Source: Palsa-883 sp963847615 (lineage in GTDB: Bacteria > Pseudomonadota > Alphaproteobacteria > Acetobacterales > Acetobacteraceae). Taken from it: 64,000 bases of DNA. The notes under the pieces are model-generated. The model worked only from the letters and a program-made list of their open reading frames with translations. It was not told the origin of the DNA and searched no databases. Positions 17,206 to 27,900 of the stretch are shown here, in pieces. Made by a program: the position numbers and the translations under genes. The DNA lies in the NCBI GenBank assembly GCA_963847615.1, contig CAWKAN010000012.1, positions 175,740-239,739 of the forward strand, given 5' to 3'. The number at the start of each line of letters is the position of its first letter. Position 1 is the first letter of the stretch.

Positions 17206-17989
17206 ATGACTGTGGTCGTTCGTCGGCGATATGCACCGACAATGGCAGCGCGTCGAACAGGGGCTGGCTGCGTGCGCTGCACCGCTGGCCGCGCGCGGCG
17301 ATCTTGCTTGGCGACTTGAGTGCGACGCAACCGTTGGACGAGCTGGTGGCGCCCCTGCTGCGCCGCGGCGTCGACGGTGTACTGGATCTTCGGCAACCAC
17401 GACAACGACGGCGGGCCGGAGATGTGGGCCAACTTGGTCGATCCCGCACGCAATCCGCACACCGCCGGTGGCGCGCTGCACGGACGGGTGGCGAACATCA
17501 ACGGTCTGCGCATCGCCGGGCTGGGTGGCACATTCCGCCCGCGCATCTGGGAACCGCCGGCGGCACCGCGGCTGCGCGCGCGCGAGGCGCTGGCGGCGGA
17601 CCTTGCGGCGCTTGGTCCGCATTGGCGCGAAGATCATCGCGACGCACTGGCCCACTCGCTCGGCGCGACCGCCATCTGGCCCGAGGACTATGAGCTGCTG
17701 GCGGGCAACGGGCCGACATCCTGGTGACCCACGAGGCACCGAGCAGTCATCCGGCGGGCAACGCCGCGCTGGATGCGCTGGCCCGCGCCATGGGCGCCGA
17801 GTTGATCGTGCATGGGCATCATCATGTCAACTATCGCGCCGTCGCGCCTGACGGGCTGCGCGCGCTGGGAGTCGCCGCTGCCTGGGGGCTGACGGCCGCG
17901 GGTAGACGCTGTGGCCGGGCGAGGCGCCGCGCCAGCTTGGCCAGCTGCTCCACCGCTGGTCCCTTGAGGAGATGCCGGGTACCGGCTAA
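17206..17989 (+). pseudogene. Metallophosphatase family protein, multiply frameshifted
   Basis: Read across frames, the product starts MTVVVVGDMHRQWQR and contains AAILLGDLSATQPLDEL, VYWIFGNHDNDGG, ILVTHEAPSSH and ELIVHGHHHVNYRA. These are the five metal-ligand blocks (GDxH, GDxx, GNHD, H, GHxH) of calcineurin-like phosphoesterases. Shifts occur near 17221 (GTT-c-GTC), 17265, 17376 (GAC-g-GTG), 17709 and 17909. It lies between the two divergent transporter clusters and shares no pathway with them, so the shifts are not specific to transporter genes. Confidence 0.78.
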
Positions 17990-18056
17990 GAGCAGACCCC
18001 AAGAAACGCCGATCCGGCGACGGGCCGGCTATGGGAGAACGTGGGGAGGCTGACCG

Positions 18057-19017
18057 GTGGACTTTGGAAGTCCTGATCGAGAATGTGACTGAACGCGCTG
18101 GCAGCGGGCGTCACCATCGGCTGCATCTACGGCCTGATGTGCGTCGGGCTCGGGCTGATCTTCGGCGTCATGAAGGTGGTCAACTTCGCCCAGGGCGAGC
18201 TGCTGATGCTCGGCATGTACGTCAGCCTGTATCTGGTCACCAACTGGGGCGTGCTGGCGTTCCTCGGCCCCTATGCCGGTCCGTTCGTCGGCGCGCTGCT
18301 GGCGGGGCCCGATGGTGTTCGTCGTCGGCACGTTGCTGCACAGGTTCCTGATTGCGCGCGTCTCCGGCCTGCGCACCACCGGGTCGGTGGACGAAGGGCA
18401 TTTCGGCCAGCTCATCGTCACCCTGGGCGTTTCGCTGATGCTGCAGAATGGCGGGCTGATCGTGTTCGGCTCCACGCCGCACACCGTGCGCTCGCCGCTG
18501 TCGTCGCGCGCGTTCGAGATCGGCCCGGTGGTCGGCGATGCCACGCTGTTCCTGAACAAGGCGCGGCTGGTCGCCTGCGCGGTGGCGATCCTGGTCGCGA
18601 TCGCGCTGTATGTGTTGCTGGAGCACACCAGGCTCGGCAAGGCGATGCGCGCCGCGGCCGACAATCCCACCGCGGCGACCTATATGGGCGTCGACGTCGA
18701 TCGCACCTATCGTATCGCCTTCGGCATCGGCAGCGGCATCACCGCCATCGCCGGCGGCCTGATGGCGACCTACCTCGCCGTTCAGCCCGTTCGTCGGGTT
18801 CGACTACGTGATCATCATGTATTCCGGCGTCGTGCTGGGCGGCATGGGCAGCATCCTCGGCGCGTTCTGGGGCGGGCTGACGGTCGGCTTCGTGCAGCAA
18901 TGCTCGGCGCTGGTCCTGCCGCCGCAGTTGCAGAACGCGGCGATCTTCGTGGTGTTCCTGCTGATCGTCATGCTGCGCCCGCAAGGCATGTTCGGCCGCT
19001 CGGCGGAACGCGCATGA
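18057..19017 (+). pseudogene. livH: LivH-type permease (cluster B), three frameshifts
   Basis: A GTG at 18057 with GGGGAGG upstream is the likely start. The joined product reads LEVLIENV, LNALAAGVTIGCIYGLMCVGLGLIFGVMKVVNFAQGELLMLG, PMVFVVGTLLHRFLIARV, and FVGFDYVIIMYSGVVLGGMGSILGAFWGG, ending at RSAERA. This is LivH, with the family motif MKVVNFAQGELLMLG. Shifts at about 18092, 18308 and 18780 are each one extra base at a codon boundary (for example GCC-g-TTC). It opens the plus-strand cluster after the metallophosphatase. Confidence 0.78.
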
Positions 19018-19027
19018 GACGCTTATC

Positions 19028-20793
19028 ATGAGACCGGGGGCCGCGCCGCGGCTGCGCCGCGACCTGGATCGCACTGGCGCTCGTCACGGCCGTCTATCTC
19101 GGCGTCTCGCTGTTCGTCACCAACAGCTACTACCAGCTGATGCTGACCCTGGTGCCGATCTGGGCGGTGATGGGCCTGTCGTGGAACCTGTTCTCCGGCT
19201 ATGGCGGCCTGACCTCGTTCGGCCATGCGTCGTTCTTCGGGGTCGGCGCCTACACGGTGACCCTGGCGCTGGTCTACTGGTCGCTGACGCCGTGGCTCGG
19301 CATTCCGCTCGGCATGCTGATGGGGGCGATCGCGGCGTTCCTGATCGGTACACCGACGTTCCGCTTGCGTGGGCATTATTTCGCGCTGTCGATGCTCGCC
19401 TACCCGCTGGCGATCATGTACATCATGGAATACCTGGGCTTCCAGGAAGTTTCGCTGCCGATGCACGCGAGCATCCGTTGGCCTGTATCTGCAATTCACC
19501 GATCCGCGGCTCTACACCGTGCTGGCGCTGGCGATGCTGGTGCTCGCGCTGCTGGTGTCGATCACGGTGGAGAATTCGCGCTTCGGCCTGGCACTGCTGG
19601 CGATCACGGCAGAACGAGCTGGCCGCCGAGGCCGCCGGCATCGACGCGCGGACCTGGAAGATGCGCGCGCTGATGGTGTCCGGCGCGATGGCCGCGGCCG
19701 CCGGCGGGCTGTATGCCTGCGTGCTGCTGGTGGTCACGCCGGATTCGGTGTTCGGCATGCTGGTGTCCGCCCAGGCGCTGGTGGTCACGCTGTTCGGCGG
19801 CGTGGCGACGGTGTGGGGGCCGGTGATCGGCGCCGCGGTCCTGATTCCGCTTGCCGAGTCGCTGAACGCCGAGCTCGGCAACATCATTCCGGGCATCCAG
19901 GGCGTGGTCTACGGCCTGGCGATCATCGTCATCATGCTGGCGGCGCCGGAGGGGCTGTTCTGGACGCATCCGCGACCGCTGGTTCCCCGCGCCGCGCCAC
20001 CGGCCCGGTCGCGCCGCGTCACGCGAAGCTGCCGCCACGCCAGGTCGTGCCCGGCGCGGACGTTGCTGACAGGTCGAGGATCTGTCACGCGCCTTCGGCG
20101 GGTTGCGCGCGGTGGACGGCGTCAGCTTCAGCGTCGAGGCCGGTGAGATCCTCGGCATCATCGGCCCGAACGGCGCCGGCAAGACCACGCTGTTCAACGT
20201 GCTGAACGGCGTGCATCGACGGCCGATGCCGGTACGGCGACGCCTGGGCGGCGAATCGTTACTGGGACGCAAGGTGCACGCAGGTCTGCCGCATGGGTGT
20301 GGGACGCACCTTCCAGGTGGTGCGCAGCTTCCCGCGCCTGCCGCTGCTCGACAATGTCGTGGTCGGCGCGCTACGGCGCCGGTCTGTCGGACCAGGAGGC
20401 GATCGCCGCCGCGGCAGGCCGCGCTCGCGCGGGTCGGGCTGTCGCGACCTGGCGGACGACCTTTGCCGGGCAGCTCACCAACAAGCAGCTGCGGCTGATG
20501 GAACTGGCGCGCGCGCTGGCCGGGCAGCCGCGGCTGCTGCTGCTGGACGAGACGCTCGCCGGCCTCGGCCGCGAGGAATGCGACGAGGTGCTGGACGTGC
20601 TGCAGCGGCTGCGCGCCGAGGGCATGACCATCGTCATCATCGAGCACACGATGCACGCCATGCTGCGCATCGCCGACCGTTTCGTCGTGCTGGACCATGG
20701 CCGCGTGCTGGCCAGCGGCAAGCCGCGCGACGTGGTGGAGCAGCGATGCGGTGATCGAGGCGTATCTCGGCAAGAAATGGCTGGCCCGCCTGC

Positions 20794-20801
<8 letters not shown>
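19028..20801 (+). pseudogene. LivM-LivG fusion permease/ATPase (cluster B), many frameshifts
   Basis: The joined reading gives a LivM permease (WNLFSGYGGLTSFGHASFFG, FALSMLAYPLAIMYIMEYLGFQEVSLP, GGVATVWGPVIGAAVLIPLAE) that continues through a linker (RATGPVAPRHAKLPPRQVVP) into a LivG ATPase (VEDLSRAFGGLRAVDGVSF, GPNGAGKTTLFNVLNGV, GVGRTFQVVRSFPRLPLLDNV, LLLLDETLAGL). I find no stop or restart between the two once the shifts are removed, so this is probably a natural permease-ATPase fusion as known in some Liv systems. About twelve indels are needed. The stop at 20801 overlaps the next ATG. Confidence 0.72.
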
Positions 20802-21514
<713 letters not shown>

Positions 21515-21544
21515 ATCAGAACGCTGCAAGGGAGAACGACAACC

Positions 21545-22786
21545 ATGACCAAAATGATCGGACGCAGGACCACTCTGGCGCTTGGCGCCGCGGCCGGCGC
21601 TGCCGGCGCTTGCCGGCGCGCGCTCGCGCGCAGGCGCCGAAGGAGGTGGAAATCGCCATGCTGGTGCCGCTGTCGGGGCCGTGGGCGCGCCAGGGCATCC
21701 TGGAGCAGATGGGCGCCGAACTGGCGATCGACGACGTGAACAAGGCCGGCGGCATCAAGGCACTGGGCGGCGCCAAGCTGCAAGCTGATGGAGCTGGACA
21801 CCAGGACAACGCCGAAAAGGCGAAGGACGCGGCACAGCGCATGATCGCGCAGAACCCGAACCTGGTCGGCGGCTTCGGCTGCTGGCTGTCCACCTTCACG
21901 CTGGCGGTCACCGAGGTGACCGAGCGCGCCGAACTGCCCTGGCTGACGCTGTCCTACTCCGACCTGATCACCGGCCGCGGCTTCAAATACGTGTTCCAGT
22001 CCTCGCCGACCGCCGGCGCGCAGGCCGAGGAGACGGTGCCGACGTGATGGAGCTGGCGCAGAAGACCACCGGCAAGCGGCCGACCAAGGTGGCGATCGAT
22101 CGGCGACAACACGGCCGCCTCCGTCAGCTTCATGAAACCGATCCGCGAGCACGTGCTGAAGGACGCGAAGCTGACCGCCGTCGTCCGACGAGATCTACAC
22201 GCCGCCGCTGAGCGACGCGACGACGTTGGTGCAGCCGGTGCGCAGCGCGCATCCCGATTTCGTGCTGCTGCGTCCGACCAACGTGCCGCGACGACAAGCT
22301 GCTGCTCGACAAGTTCAGCCGAATACGGCATGCCGGCGACAAGCTGCCGCTGATCGGCAGCGGCGGGCACTGGGCGGTGCCGGAGTTGCTGAAGGTCGAC
22401 CGGCGCCGAGAACTGGAAGGCATGCATGGTCGGCCTGGCCAACTGGCCGGGCAAGGGCGCTGGCCGATGTCGCGACGCGATTCGTCGAGCGCACCGGCGA
22501 GCCGTGGTTCGGCCACGACTTGATCTTTGCCTATGCGCACGTGATGATCCTGAAGGAGGCGCTGGAGCGTGCCGGCGTGGCGAACCGCACAAGGTGATCG
22601 AGGCGCTGCATGCGCTGGACATGACAGACCGGGCCGGCGCTGCTGTTCCCCGGCGGCCATCTGCAATACGACGCGCAAGGCCGCCGCATCGGCGCCAAGA
22701 TGGTGATGGTGCAGTGGCAGAACGGTCGGCCGGTGACGGTCTATCCGCCGGAGGTCGCCGTAGCCGCGGCGAAGTGGAAATCCTGA
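21545..22786 (+). pseudogene. Periplasmic substrate-binding protein of Liv-type ABC transporter (cluster B), multiply frameshifted
   Basis: The joined product has a signal peptide (MIGRRTTLALGAAAG...), then EVEIAMLVPLSGPWARQGILEQMGAELAIDDVNKAGG, MIAQNPNLVGGFGCWLSTFTLAVTEV, PWLTLSYSDLITGRGFKYVFQ and GEPWFGHDLIFAYAHVMILKEALERAG. That is a full Peripla_BP_6 ligand-binding protein. Shifts cluster at 21600-21640, 21783, 22044, 22098, 22185, 22289, 22319, 22336, 22401, 22456, 22585 and 22635, on average one per 70 bp in the C-terminal half. The protein would deliver an amino acid or small carboxylate to the cluster B permeases. Confidence 0.75.
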
Positions 22787-22800
22787 GCCTGTCCGTCATG

Positions 22801-22837
22801 GCCTTACCCCCCGGGTCAAGTGCCCGGGGGTAAGGCT
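22801..22837. repeat. Palindromic element with flanking GCCTTAC arms; also acts as convergent terminator
   Basis: The arms GCCTTACCCCC and GGGGGTAAGGC enclose CGGGTCAAGTGCC. It lies between the convergent cluster B binding-protein gene and an SDR gene. The loop sequence GGGTCAAG is shared with the short palindromes found inside mobile elements further right. Confidence 0.75.
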
Positions 22838-22888
22838 TGTCCCGGCCGCTGCCGCCGCATGCTTCGCGGGCCATGATGCGTGAGGTGA

Positions 22889-23635
22889 CTACGGCATGAA
22901 GGCGCCGCCGTTGACGTGGATGGTCTGACCGGTGATGAAACGCGCCGGGGTGGTCGTGAGGTAGTGCACCATCCCGGCGATTTCCTCCGGCTGGCCCATA
23001 CGACCGACCAGGTTGTCCGGCAGATGCGCGCGCCCGCTGTTGCCGCCGGCGGCGGCGCCGCGGATGGTGTTGATCGAACCCGGAACGACGATGTTGACCG
23101 TGATGTTGTCAGGCGCCAGCTCCTTGGCCAGCGCGCGCGTCAGGCCGACCATGCCGGCCTTGGCGGTGACCGCGTGCACCCGCCCCACGGCGCCGATATG
23201 CGCCGAGATGCCGCCGATATTGATGATGTTGCCGCCGCCCGCCCTGGCGATGTGCGGGGCCGCCGCCTGGGCGCAGTAGAACGCGCCGTCCAGCGTGCTG
23301 CCCAGGATCTCGCGCCACTCCTGGGGCGTCATCTCGGCGAATTTGGTCTGCCGGCGCACCGAGGCGTTGTTCACCAGCACGTCCAGCCGGCCGAAGCGCG
23401 CGACGGTTGCCTCGATCAGGCCGCGCGCCTGCACCGGGTCGGAGATGTCCGCCAGGTGCACCGCGCCTTCGCCGCCGGCCTGGCCGATCTGCGCCGCGGT
23501 CATCTCGCAGTCGTTGCGCGAGCTGCGCGCGGTGACCATGACGCGCATGCCGTCGCGCGCGAAGGCCAGCGCGATCGCGCGCCCGATATTCAACGCGCTG
23601 CCGGTGACCAGCGCGACCTTGGGTTGTTCCGCCAT
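22889..23635 (-). CDS. SDR family oxidoreductase (3-oxoacyl-ACP reductase-like)
   Basis: This 248-residue short-chain dehydrogenase has a slightly unusual cofactor loop, VTGSALNIGRAIA, in place of TGxxxGIG. It retains NNASV, the Ser/Tyr/Lys region (INIGGISAHIG, VHAVTAKAGM) and the C-terminal TGQTIHVNGGAFMP typical of FabG-like enzymes. In the catalytic block the tyrosine of YxxxK appears as HAVTAK, so the Tyr position is His; whether it is active is uncertain. The ATG at 23635 follows GAGAGGACCC. It is divergent from the CMD gene 95 bp away. Confidence 0.88.
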   Translation of the reverse strand: MAEQPKVALVTGSALNIGRAIALAFARDGMRVMVTARSSRNDCEMTAAQIGQAGGEGAVHLADISDPVQARGLIEATVARFGRLDVLVNNASVRRQTKFAEMTPQEWREILGSTLDGAFYCAQAAAPHIARAGGGNIINIGGISAHIGAVGRVHAVTAKAGMVGLTRALAKELAPDNITVNIVVPGSINTIRGAAAGGNSGRAHLPDNLVGRMGQPEEIAGMVHYLTTTPARFITGQTIHVNGGAFMP

Positions 23636-23730
23636 GGGTCCTCTCCATTTGATGGCGCGATTGGACTCGATCCCGCCGTTGGTGTGCAATAGGCGCCACG
23701 GAGAACCCGGAACCGACCCAGGAGGAAACC

Positions 23731-24057
23731 ATGGTCAAAGCCCCGTCAACCGCCTCACGCGACCGCGTCCGCGGCACCGTGCCGAAGCTGATCGAGCTGT
23801 CGGAGAAGGTGCTGTTTGGCGATGTGTGGGAGCGACCGCAACTGTCCAAACGCGACCGCAGCCTGATCGTCTGCGCCACGTTGATCGCCACCTATCGGCC
23901 GGAGCAGTTGCGCGGCCATCTGGAGCGCGCGCTGATCAATGGCGTCACCAAGGAGGAATTGTCCGAGGTGATCACACATCTGGCATTCTACGCCGGTTGG
24001 CCAGCGGCGATGTCGGCGGCGACCATCGCGCGCGAGGTGTTCGAGGCGAACCCGTAA
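23731..24057 (+). CDS. Carboxymuconolactone decarboxylase family protein
   Basis: This 108-residue protein is a single CMD domain. LSKRDRSLIVCATLIATYRPEQLRGHLERALINGVTKEELSEVITHLAFYAGWPAAMSA matches gamma-carboxymuconolactone decarboxylase relatives, including the HxxxALxxGxxxxE and H-F-Y-GWP motifs. There is one cysteine but no CxxC, so it is not an AhpD-type peroxidase. The gene begins after a GGAGGAAACC ribosome site and is 13 bp upstream of a beta-hydroxyacid dehydrogenase gene, probably cotranscribed. Confidence 0.93.
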   Translation: MVKAPSTASRDRVRGTVPKLIELSEKVLFGDVWERPQLSKRDRSLIVCATLIATYRPEQLRGHLERALINGVTKEELSEVITHLAFYAGWPAAMSAATIAREVFEANP

Positions 24058-24070
24058 GGAGCAGGCAGCC

Positions 24071-25018
24071 ATGAAGGCGGGGTTCATCGGTCTGGGCACC
24101 ATGGGTGCCGGCATGACCAACAATCTGCAACGCGGGTTGACCGCGCATGGTGACGGGCTGGTGGTGCACGACGTGCGGCGCGAGGCGGCGCAGCGCTTCA
24201 TCCAGGCCGGTGCGCACTGGGCCGATAGCCCGGCCGCGGTGGCGGCGGAGTGCGACATCATCTTCAGTTCGTTGCCTGGCCCGCCTGAGTTCGAGGCGGT
24301 GGTCAACGGGCCGAATGGGTTGCTCGCGGGGATCCGCAAGGGGGTGGCCTATTTCGATCTGACGACGAACTCGCCGGCCACGGTACGCAAGGCGCATGCG
24401 GCGTTCGAGGCGAAAGGTGCCTATCTGTTCGATGCGCCGGTCAGCGGCGGGCCGCGCGGTGCGATCACCGGCCAGCTGGCCGTCTGGTGCGGCGGCGACC
24501 GGGACGTGTTCGACCGCAGCAAGCCCATACTGGATCTGTTCGCGGATCAGGCTAGCTATGTCGGGCCGATCGGTGCCGGCTCGGTGGCCAAACTGGTGCA
24601 CAATTGCTTCGGCTACATCATGACGGTCGGTGCCGCCGAGGTGTTCACCATGGGGGTGAAAGCGGGGATCGAGCCACTGGCGATCTGGGAGGCGGTGCGC
24701 CAGGGTGCAATCGGCCGGCGCGGCGCGTTCGAGTCACTGACGGATCAGTTCCTGCCGAACAAATATGAGCCGCCGGCTTTTGCGCTACGCCTGGCGCACA
24801 AGGACGTGTTCCTGGCGACCCAGGTCGGGCGCGAGATGAACGTGCCGATGCGGTTGGCAAATATTGCGCTATCGGATCTGACCGAGGCGATGAACCGGGG
24901 CTGGGGTGGGCAGGATTCACGCTCGGTCATGAAGCTGCAGGTGGAACGTGCCGGGGTCGAGATCGAGGTCGATCCGCAGCGCATCGCCGAGGTGGTGGAG
25001 AAGACGACAAAGGGCTAA
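24071..25018 (+). CDS. NAD(P)-dependent oxidoreductase, 3-hydroxyisobutyrate dehydrogenase family
   Basis: The 315-residue protein belongs to the beta-hydroxyacid dehydrogenases. The N-terminal dinucleotide motif is GFIGLGTMGAGMTNNL, the substrate loop is FDAPVSGGPRGAITGQLAVWCGG, and the catalytic lysine lies in GSVAKLVHNCFGYI. It oxidises small 3-hydroxy acids of the tartronate-semialdehyde or 3-hydroxyisobutyrate type; the specific substrate is unknown. It sits in a small catabolic group with a CMD protein and two SDRs. Confidence 0.93.
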   Translation: MKAGFIGLGTMGAGMTNNLQRGLTAHGDGLVVHDVRREAAQRFIQAGAHWADSPAAVAAECDIIFSSLPGPPEFEAVVNGPNGLLAGIRKGVAYFDLTTNSPATVRKAHAAFEAKGAYLFDAPVSGGPRGAITGQLAVWCGGDRDVFDRSKPILDLFADQASYVGPIGAGSVAKLVHNCFGYIMTVGAAEVFTMGVKAGIEPLAIWEAVRQGAIGRRGAFESLTDQFLPNKYEPPAFALRLAHKDVFLATQVGREMNVPMRLANIALSDLTEAMNRGWGGQDSRSVMKLQVERAGVEIEVDPQRIAEVVEKTTKG

Positions 25019-25136
25019 TACTGGCCTAGGCTGACAAGATTCGCGTCCCCTGATGATCTCTCCTGGTTTTCGCGGAGTTGGGCCGCGCGGGGCGGGAGAG
25101 GTGCACGGGCGCCGCGCGGGGCGGTGCAGCCGCCAG

Positions 25137-25919
25137 CTATTCCTCCTTCTGCATCACCACGCCGGCGGTCGTGCCGCCATCAACCACCAGCGTCTGGCCG
25201 GTGACGAAGCTGCCGGCTTGCGAGGCCAGGAAGACCGCGGCGCCGGCGATCTCGTCGGGCTCGCCGATGCGTTGCAGCGGCACGTCGCGCGTGGCGCGTC
25301 GATACCGCTCCGGATCGGTCCACAGCGCCTTGGCGAAATCGGTGCGCACCAGGCCGGGCGCGATGCAGTTGGCGCGGACGTTCTTCGGTCCCCACTCCAC
25401 CGCGACATTGCGCGCGAGCTGCATATCCGCGGCCTTGGATATCGCGTACAGCCCGAGCGAGGCCGAGCCGCGCAACCCGCCGATGGACGAAATGATGATG
25501 AACGCCCCACCGCCGCGTTCGGCCAGGCGCGGACACACCATGTTGGCCAGCCAGAAATTGCTGCGCACGTTGGCGCCCATCACCCGCTCGTACACCTCAT
25601 CGGAGGCGCCGGCGGCCGGTCCCAGATAGGGGTTCACCGCGGCGTTGCTGACGACGATATCGATGCCGCCCCACCGCGCGATGGTTTGATCGACCAGGCC
25701 CTGCAACTCTTCCTTGCGCGCGATGTGGCATTGGATCACCGCAGCCTGCCCACCCTTGGCGCGGATGCCGTCGGCGACTACCGCGCAGGCATCGGGCTTG
25801 CGGCTGGAGACCACGACCTTCGCGCCATGCTCGGCCAGGCGTTCGGCGATGGCGCGACCGATTCCCCTGCTGGCACCGGTGACGATGGCGACCTTGCCGG
25901 TGAGATCGAACAGTGACAT
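25137..25919 (-). CDS. SDR family oxidoreductase
   Basis: This 260-residue classical SDR has TGASRGIGRAIA, NAAVNPYLGP, SSIGGLRGSASLGLYAISKAA (Ser, then Tyr and Lys of YxxxK) and TGQTLVVDGGTTAGV at the C-terminus. It resembles the FabG/DHRS4-like glucose or 3-oxoacyl reductases; no specific substrate can be given. It converges on the 3-hydroxyisobutyrate-type dehydrogenase gene. It is complete and unshifted, showing that the frameshift block has ended before this point. Confidence 0.93.
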   Translation of the reverse strand: MSLFDLTGKVAIVTGASRGIGRAIAERLAEHGAKVVVSSRKPDACAVVADGIRAKGGQAAVIQCHIARKEELQGLVDQTIARWGGIDIVVSNAAVNPYLGPAAGASDEVYERVMGANVRSNFWLANMVCPRLAERGGGAFIIISSIGGLRGSASLGLYAISKAADMQLARNVAVEWGPKNVRANCIAPGLVRTDFAKALWTDPERYRRATRDVPLQRIGEPDEIAGAAVFLASQAGSFVTGQTLVVDGGTTAGVVMQKEE

Positions 25920-26123
25920 CGCGCTTTCCTCCCGCTGTCGCCGGCCTGCCCGCTGGCAAGACCCGGGACGAGTATCGTGGGCGCCCGGCAGACGTCAATC
26001 AGCCTGGTGCGGCAAGAACCGAGCCGGCACGGGCACGCGCGCGTGAGCAGTCCGGGTTGGCGCGGCGGGCGATGCTCGGACGGCGGCGGGCGATGCTCGG
26101 GCGGCGGGGGGCGATCGCGCGGA

Positions 26124-27815
26124 TCATACCGCTTTCGGACGCAGCGCCCTGACCGCCTCGTCGACCGAGCGAAATACCATTCCGAGGCCGACGGCATCGA
26201 TCAGTCCGCTGCGCCGCGCCTGGGCTTGTGCCCGCGCGGCGGACAGTCGCGCCAGCGCGACGACGCTGCCGCTGGCGCGCAGCCGGCCAATGGCGTCCTG
26301 CAATGCGCGCGATCCGGTGTAGTCGATGTCGATCATGCCGCTGGCTTCCAGCACCACCAGGTGCGGCCCGGTCGGTGCCGCCGCGACAGCCTGGGCGAGG
26401 CGGCCGCACACGTAGCTGGCATTGGTGAAGTTCAGCGGCGCCCCCAGGGCGAACACCAGGACGCCCGGCTCGCGCGTGCTGGTTGGCGCCTCGCTGGGTG
26501 GCCACCAGATGGTGGTGCCGGGGACGCGCAGCAGCTCGGTGCAGAGCGGGCGGGCGATGATGGTGAAGCTGTGCACCAGCGACAGCACGATGGCGGCCAG
26601 CATGCCGGTCTCGATCGGCAGCAGGATCACCAGAGCGGCGCTGGCGATGACCAGCAGGATCTCGCTGCCGCCGTAGCGCGCAATGCGGGCCATCTCGCGC
26701 AGGCGGAAGATGCGCAGTGCGATCGAGACCAGCAGGCCACCGAGCGCTGCCTGCGGAATGACTGCCAGGAGGGAACCGCCGAACAGCGCCAAGGCGCCGG
26801 CGAGCACCACCGCCACCACACCGGCGAGCTGGGTGTGGCCGCCACTTTCCGCCACCACCGCGGTGCGCGGCGGACTGGCATTCACCGTGAAGGCACCGAG
26901 CAGCCCGGCCAGCAGGCAGCCGGCGCCGACGCCGCCGAAGTCGCGGCTGACATGGCGTGGGCCGCCCGGGTCGGACGGGTAGGCGCGCAGCACCGCCGCA
27001 CTTTGCATCATGCAGACCAGCGCCACGATCAGCGCCAGCGGCAGAAGCTGCTCAAGTTCTCCTACAGACACGACAGTCGGAAGGATCGGTCGCAGCGTCA
27101 CGGGCGGGATCTGGCCCAGCACTGCGACGCCGTGCGGCACCAGCTTGAACGCGGCGACTGCGGCAACCGCCAGGATCAGCCCGATCAATGCGCCCGGCAC
27201 GCGCGGGGCGACGCGCTCGGCCAGCAGCGTGACGGCCAGCACGCCGAGCCCCACAGCCAACGCCGCCGGCCGTGTGTCCGGCAGCTGGCGCAGGAGTTGG
27301 AAAAAACGTGTCGGCAGCCGTCCCGACGCGTCCGGCACGCCGAGGATCGCCGCCAATTGGCCGACGACGATGTGCACGGCGATGCCGGCGAGCAAGCCGG
27401 TGACCACCGGGCCCGACAACAGATCGGCCACCCAGCCGGCGCGCAACACCGCAGCCAGTACCAGGATGAGACCCACCAGCAGCGCAAGCAGCGCCGCGGC
27501 CCCGGCATACTCGGCGGGCGCGATGGCGGCGATCGCGGCCAGGCCGCCGGCGAAGATCGGTGCGATGGTGGAGTCCGCGCCGCAGGACAGGAAGCGATTG
27601 CTGCCGAATATGGCGAAGCCCAGCGTGCCGGCGACGAAGGCGATCAGCCCGGTCGCGGGGGGCAGGCCGGCGAGCCGGGCGGTTGCCAGTTGCTCGGGCA
27701 GGGCGATCGCGGCGAGCAACAGCCCGGCCAGCGCGTCGCCCGGCAGCCAGGCCAGGCGGAAGCCGCGCAGCGAGGCAAACAGCAACGGCGTGCGGCCCGG
27801 TGTTTGGTCGCTCAT
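26124..27815 (-). CDS. SulP family inorganic anion transporter with STAS domain
   Basis: The 563-residue membrane protein has about eleven hydrophobic segments and the SulP pattern WLPGDALAGLLLAAIALPEQLATARLAGLPPATGLIAF. A cytosolic STAS domain occupies the last 120 residues (VLVFALGAPLNFTNASYVCGRL ... LVVLEASGMIDIDYTGSRAL). SulP proteins carry sulfate, bicarbonate or dicarboxylates. The N-terminal signature has PEQLATARLAGLPP where many have PQGMAYA. The ATG at 27815 gives the family start. It is divergent from the yfcC-like gene 85 bp away. Confidence 0.92.
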   Translation of the reverse strand: MSDQTPGRTPLLFASLRGFRLAWLPGDALAGLLLAAIALPEQLATARLAGLPPATGLIAFVAGTLGFAIFGSNRFLSCGADSTIAPIFAGGLAAIAAIAPAEYAGAAALLALLVGLILVLAAVLRAGWVADLLSGPVVTGLLAGIAVHIVVGQLAAILGVPDASGRLPTRFFQLLRQLPDTRPAALAVGLGVLAVTLLAERVAPRVPGALIGLILAVAAVAAFKLVPHGVAVLGQIPPVTLRPILPTVVSVGELEQLLPLALIVALVCMMQSAAVLRAYPSDPGGPRHVSRDFGGVGAGCLLAGLLGAFTVNASPPRTAVVAESGGHTQLAGVVAVVLAGALALFGGSLLAVIPQAALGGLLVSIALRIFRLREMARIARYGGSEILLVIASAALVILLPIETGMLAAIVLSLVHSFTIIARPLCTELLRVPGTTIWWPPSEAPTSTREPGVLVFALGAPLNFTNASYVCGRLAQAVAAAPTGPHLVVLEASGMIDIDYTGSRALQDAIGRLRASGSVVALARLSAARAQAQARRSGLIDAVGLGMVFRSVDEAVRALRPKAV

Positions 27816-27900
27816 GCGGTGGACTGTCGGCCGCGGTGGCCGGATGCACAATACGCGGCGGGTAGGTTAGGTTGCGCTCATATCGAGGGGGCATCGGGAC

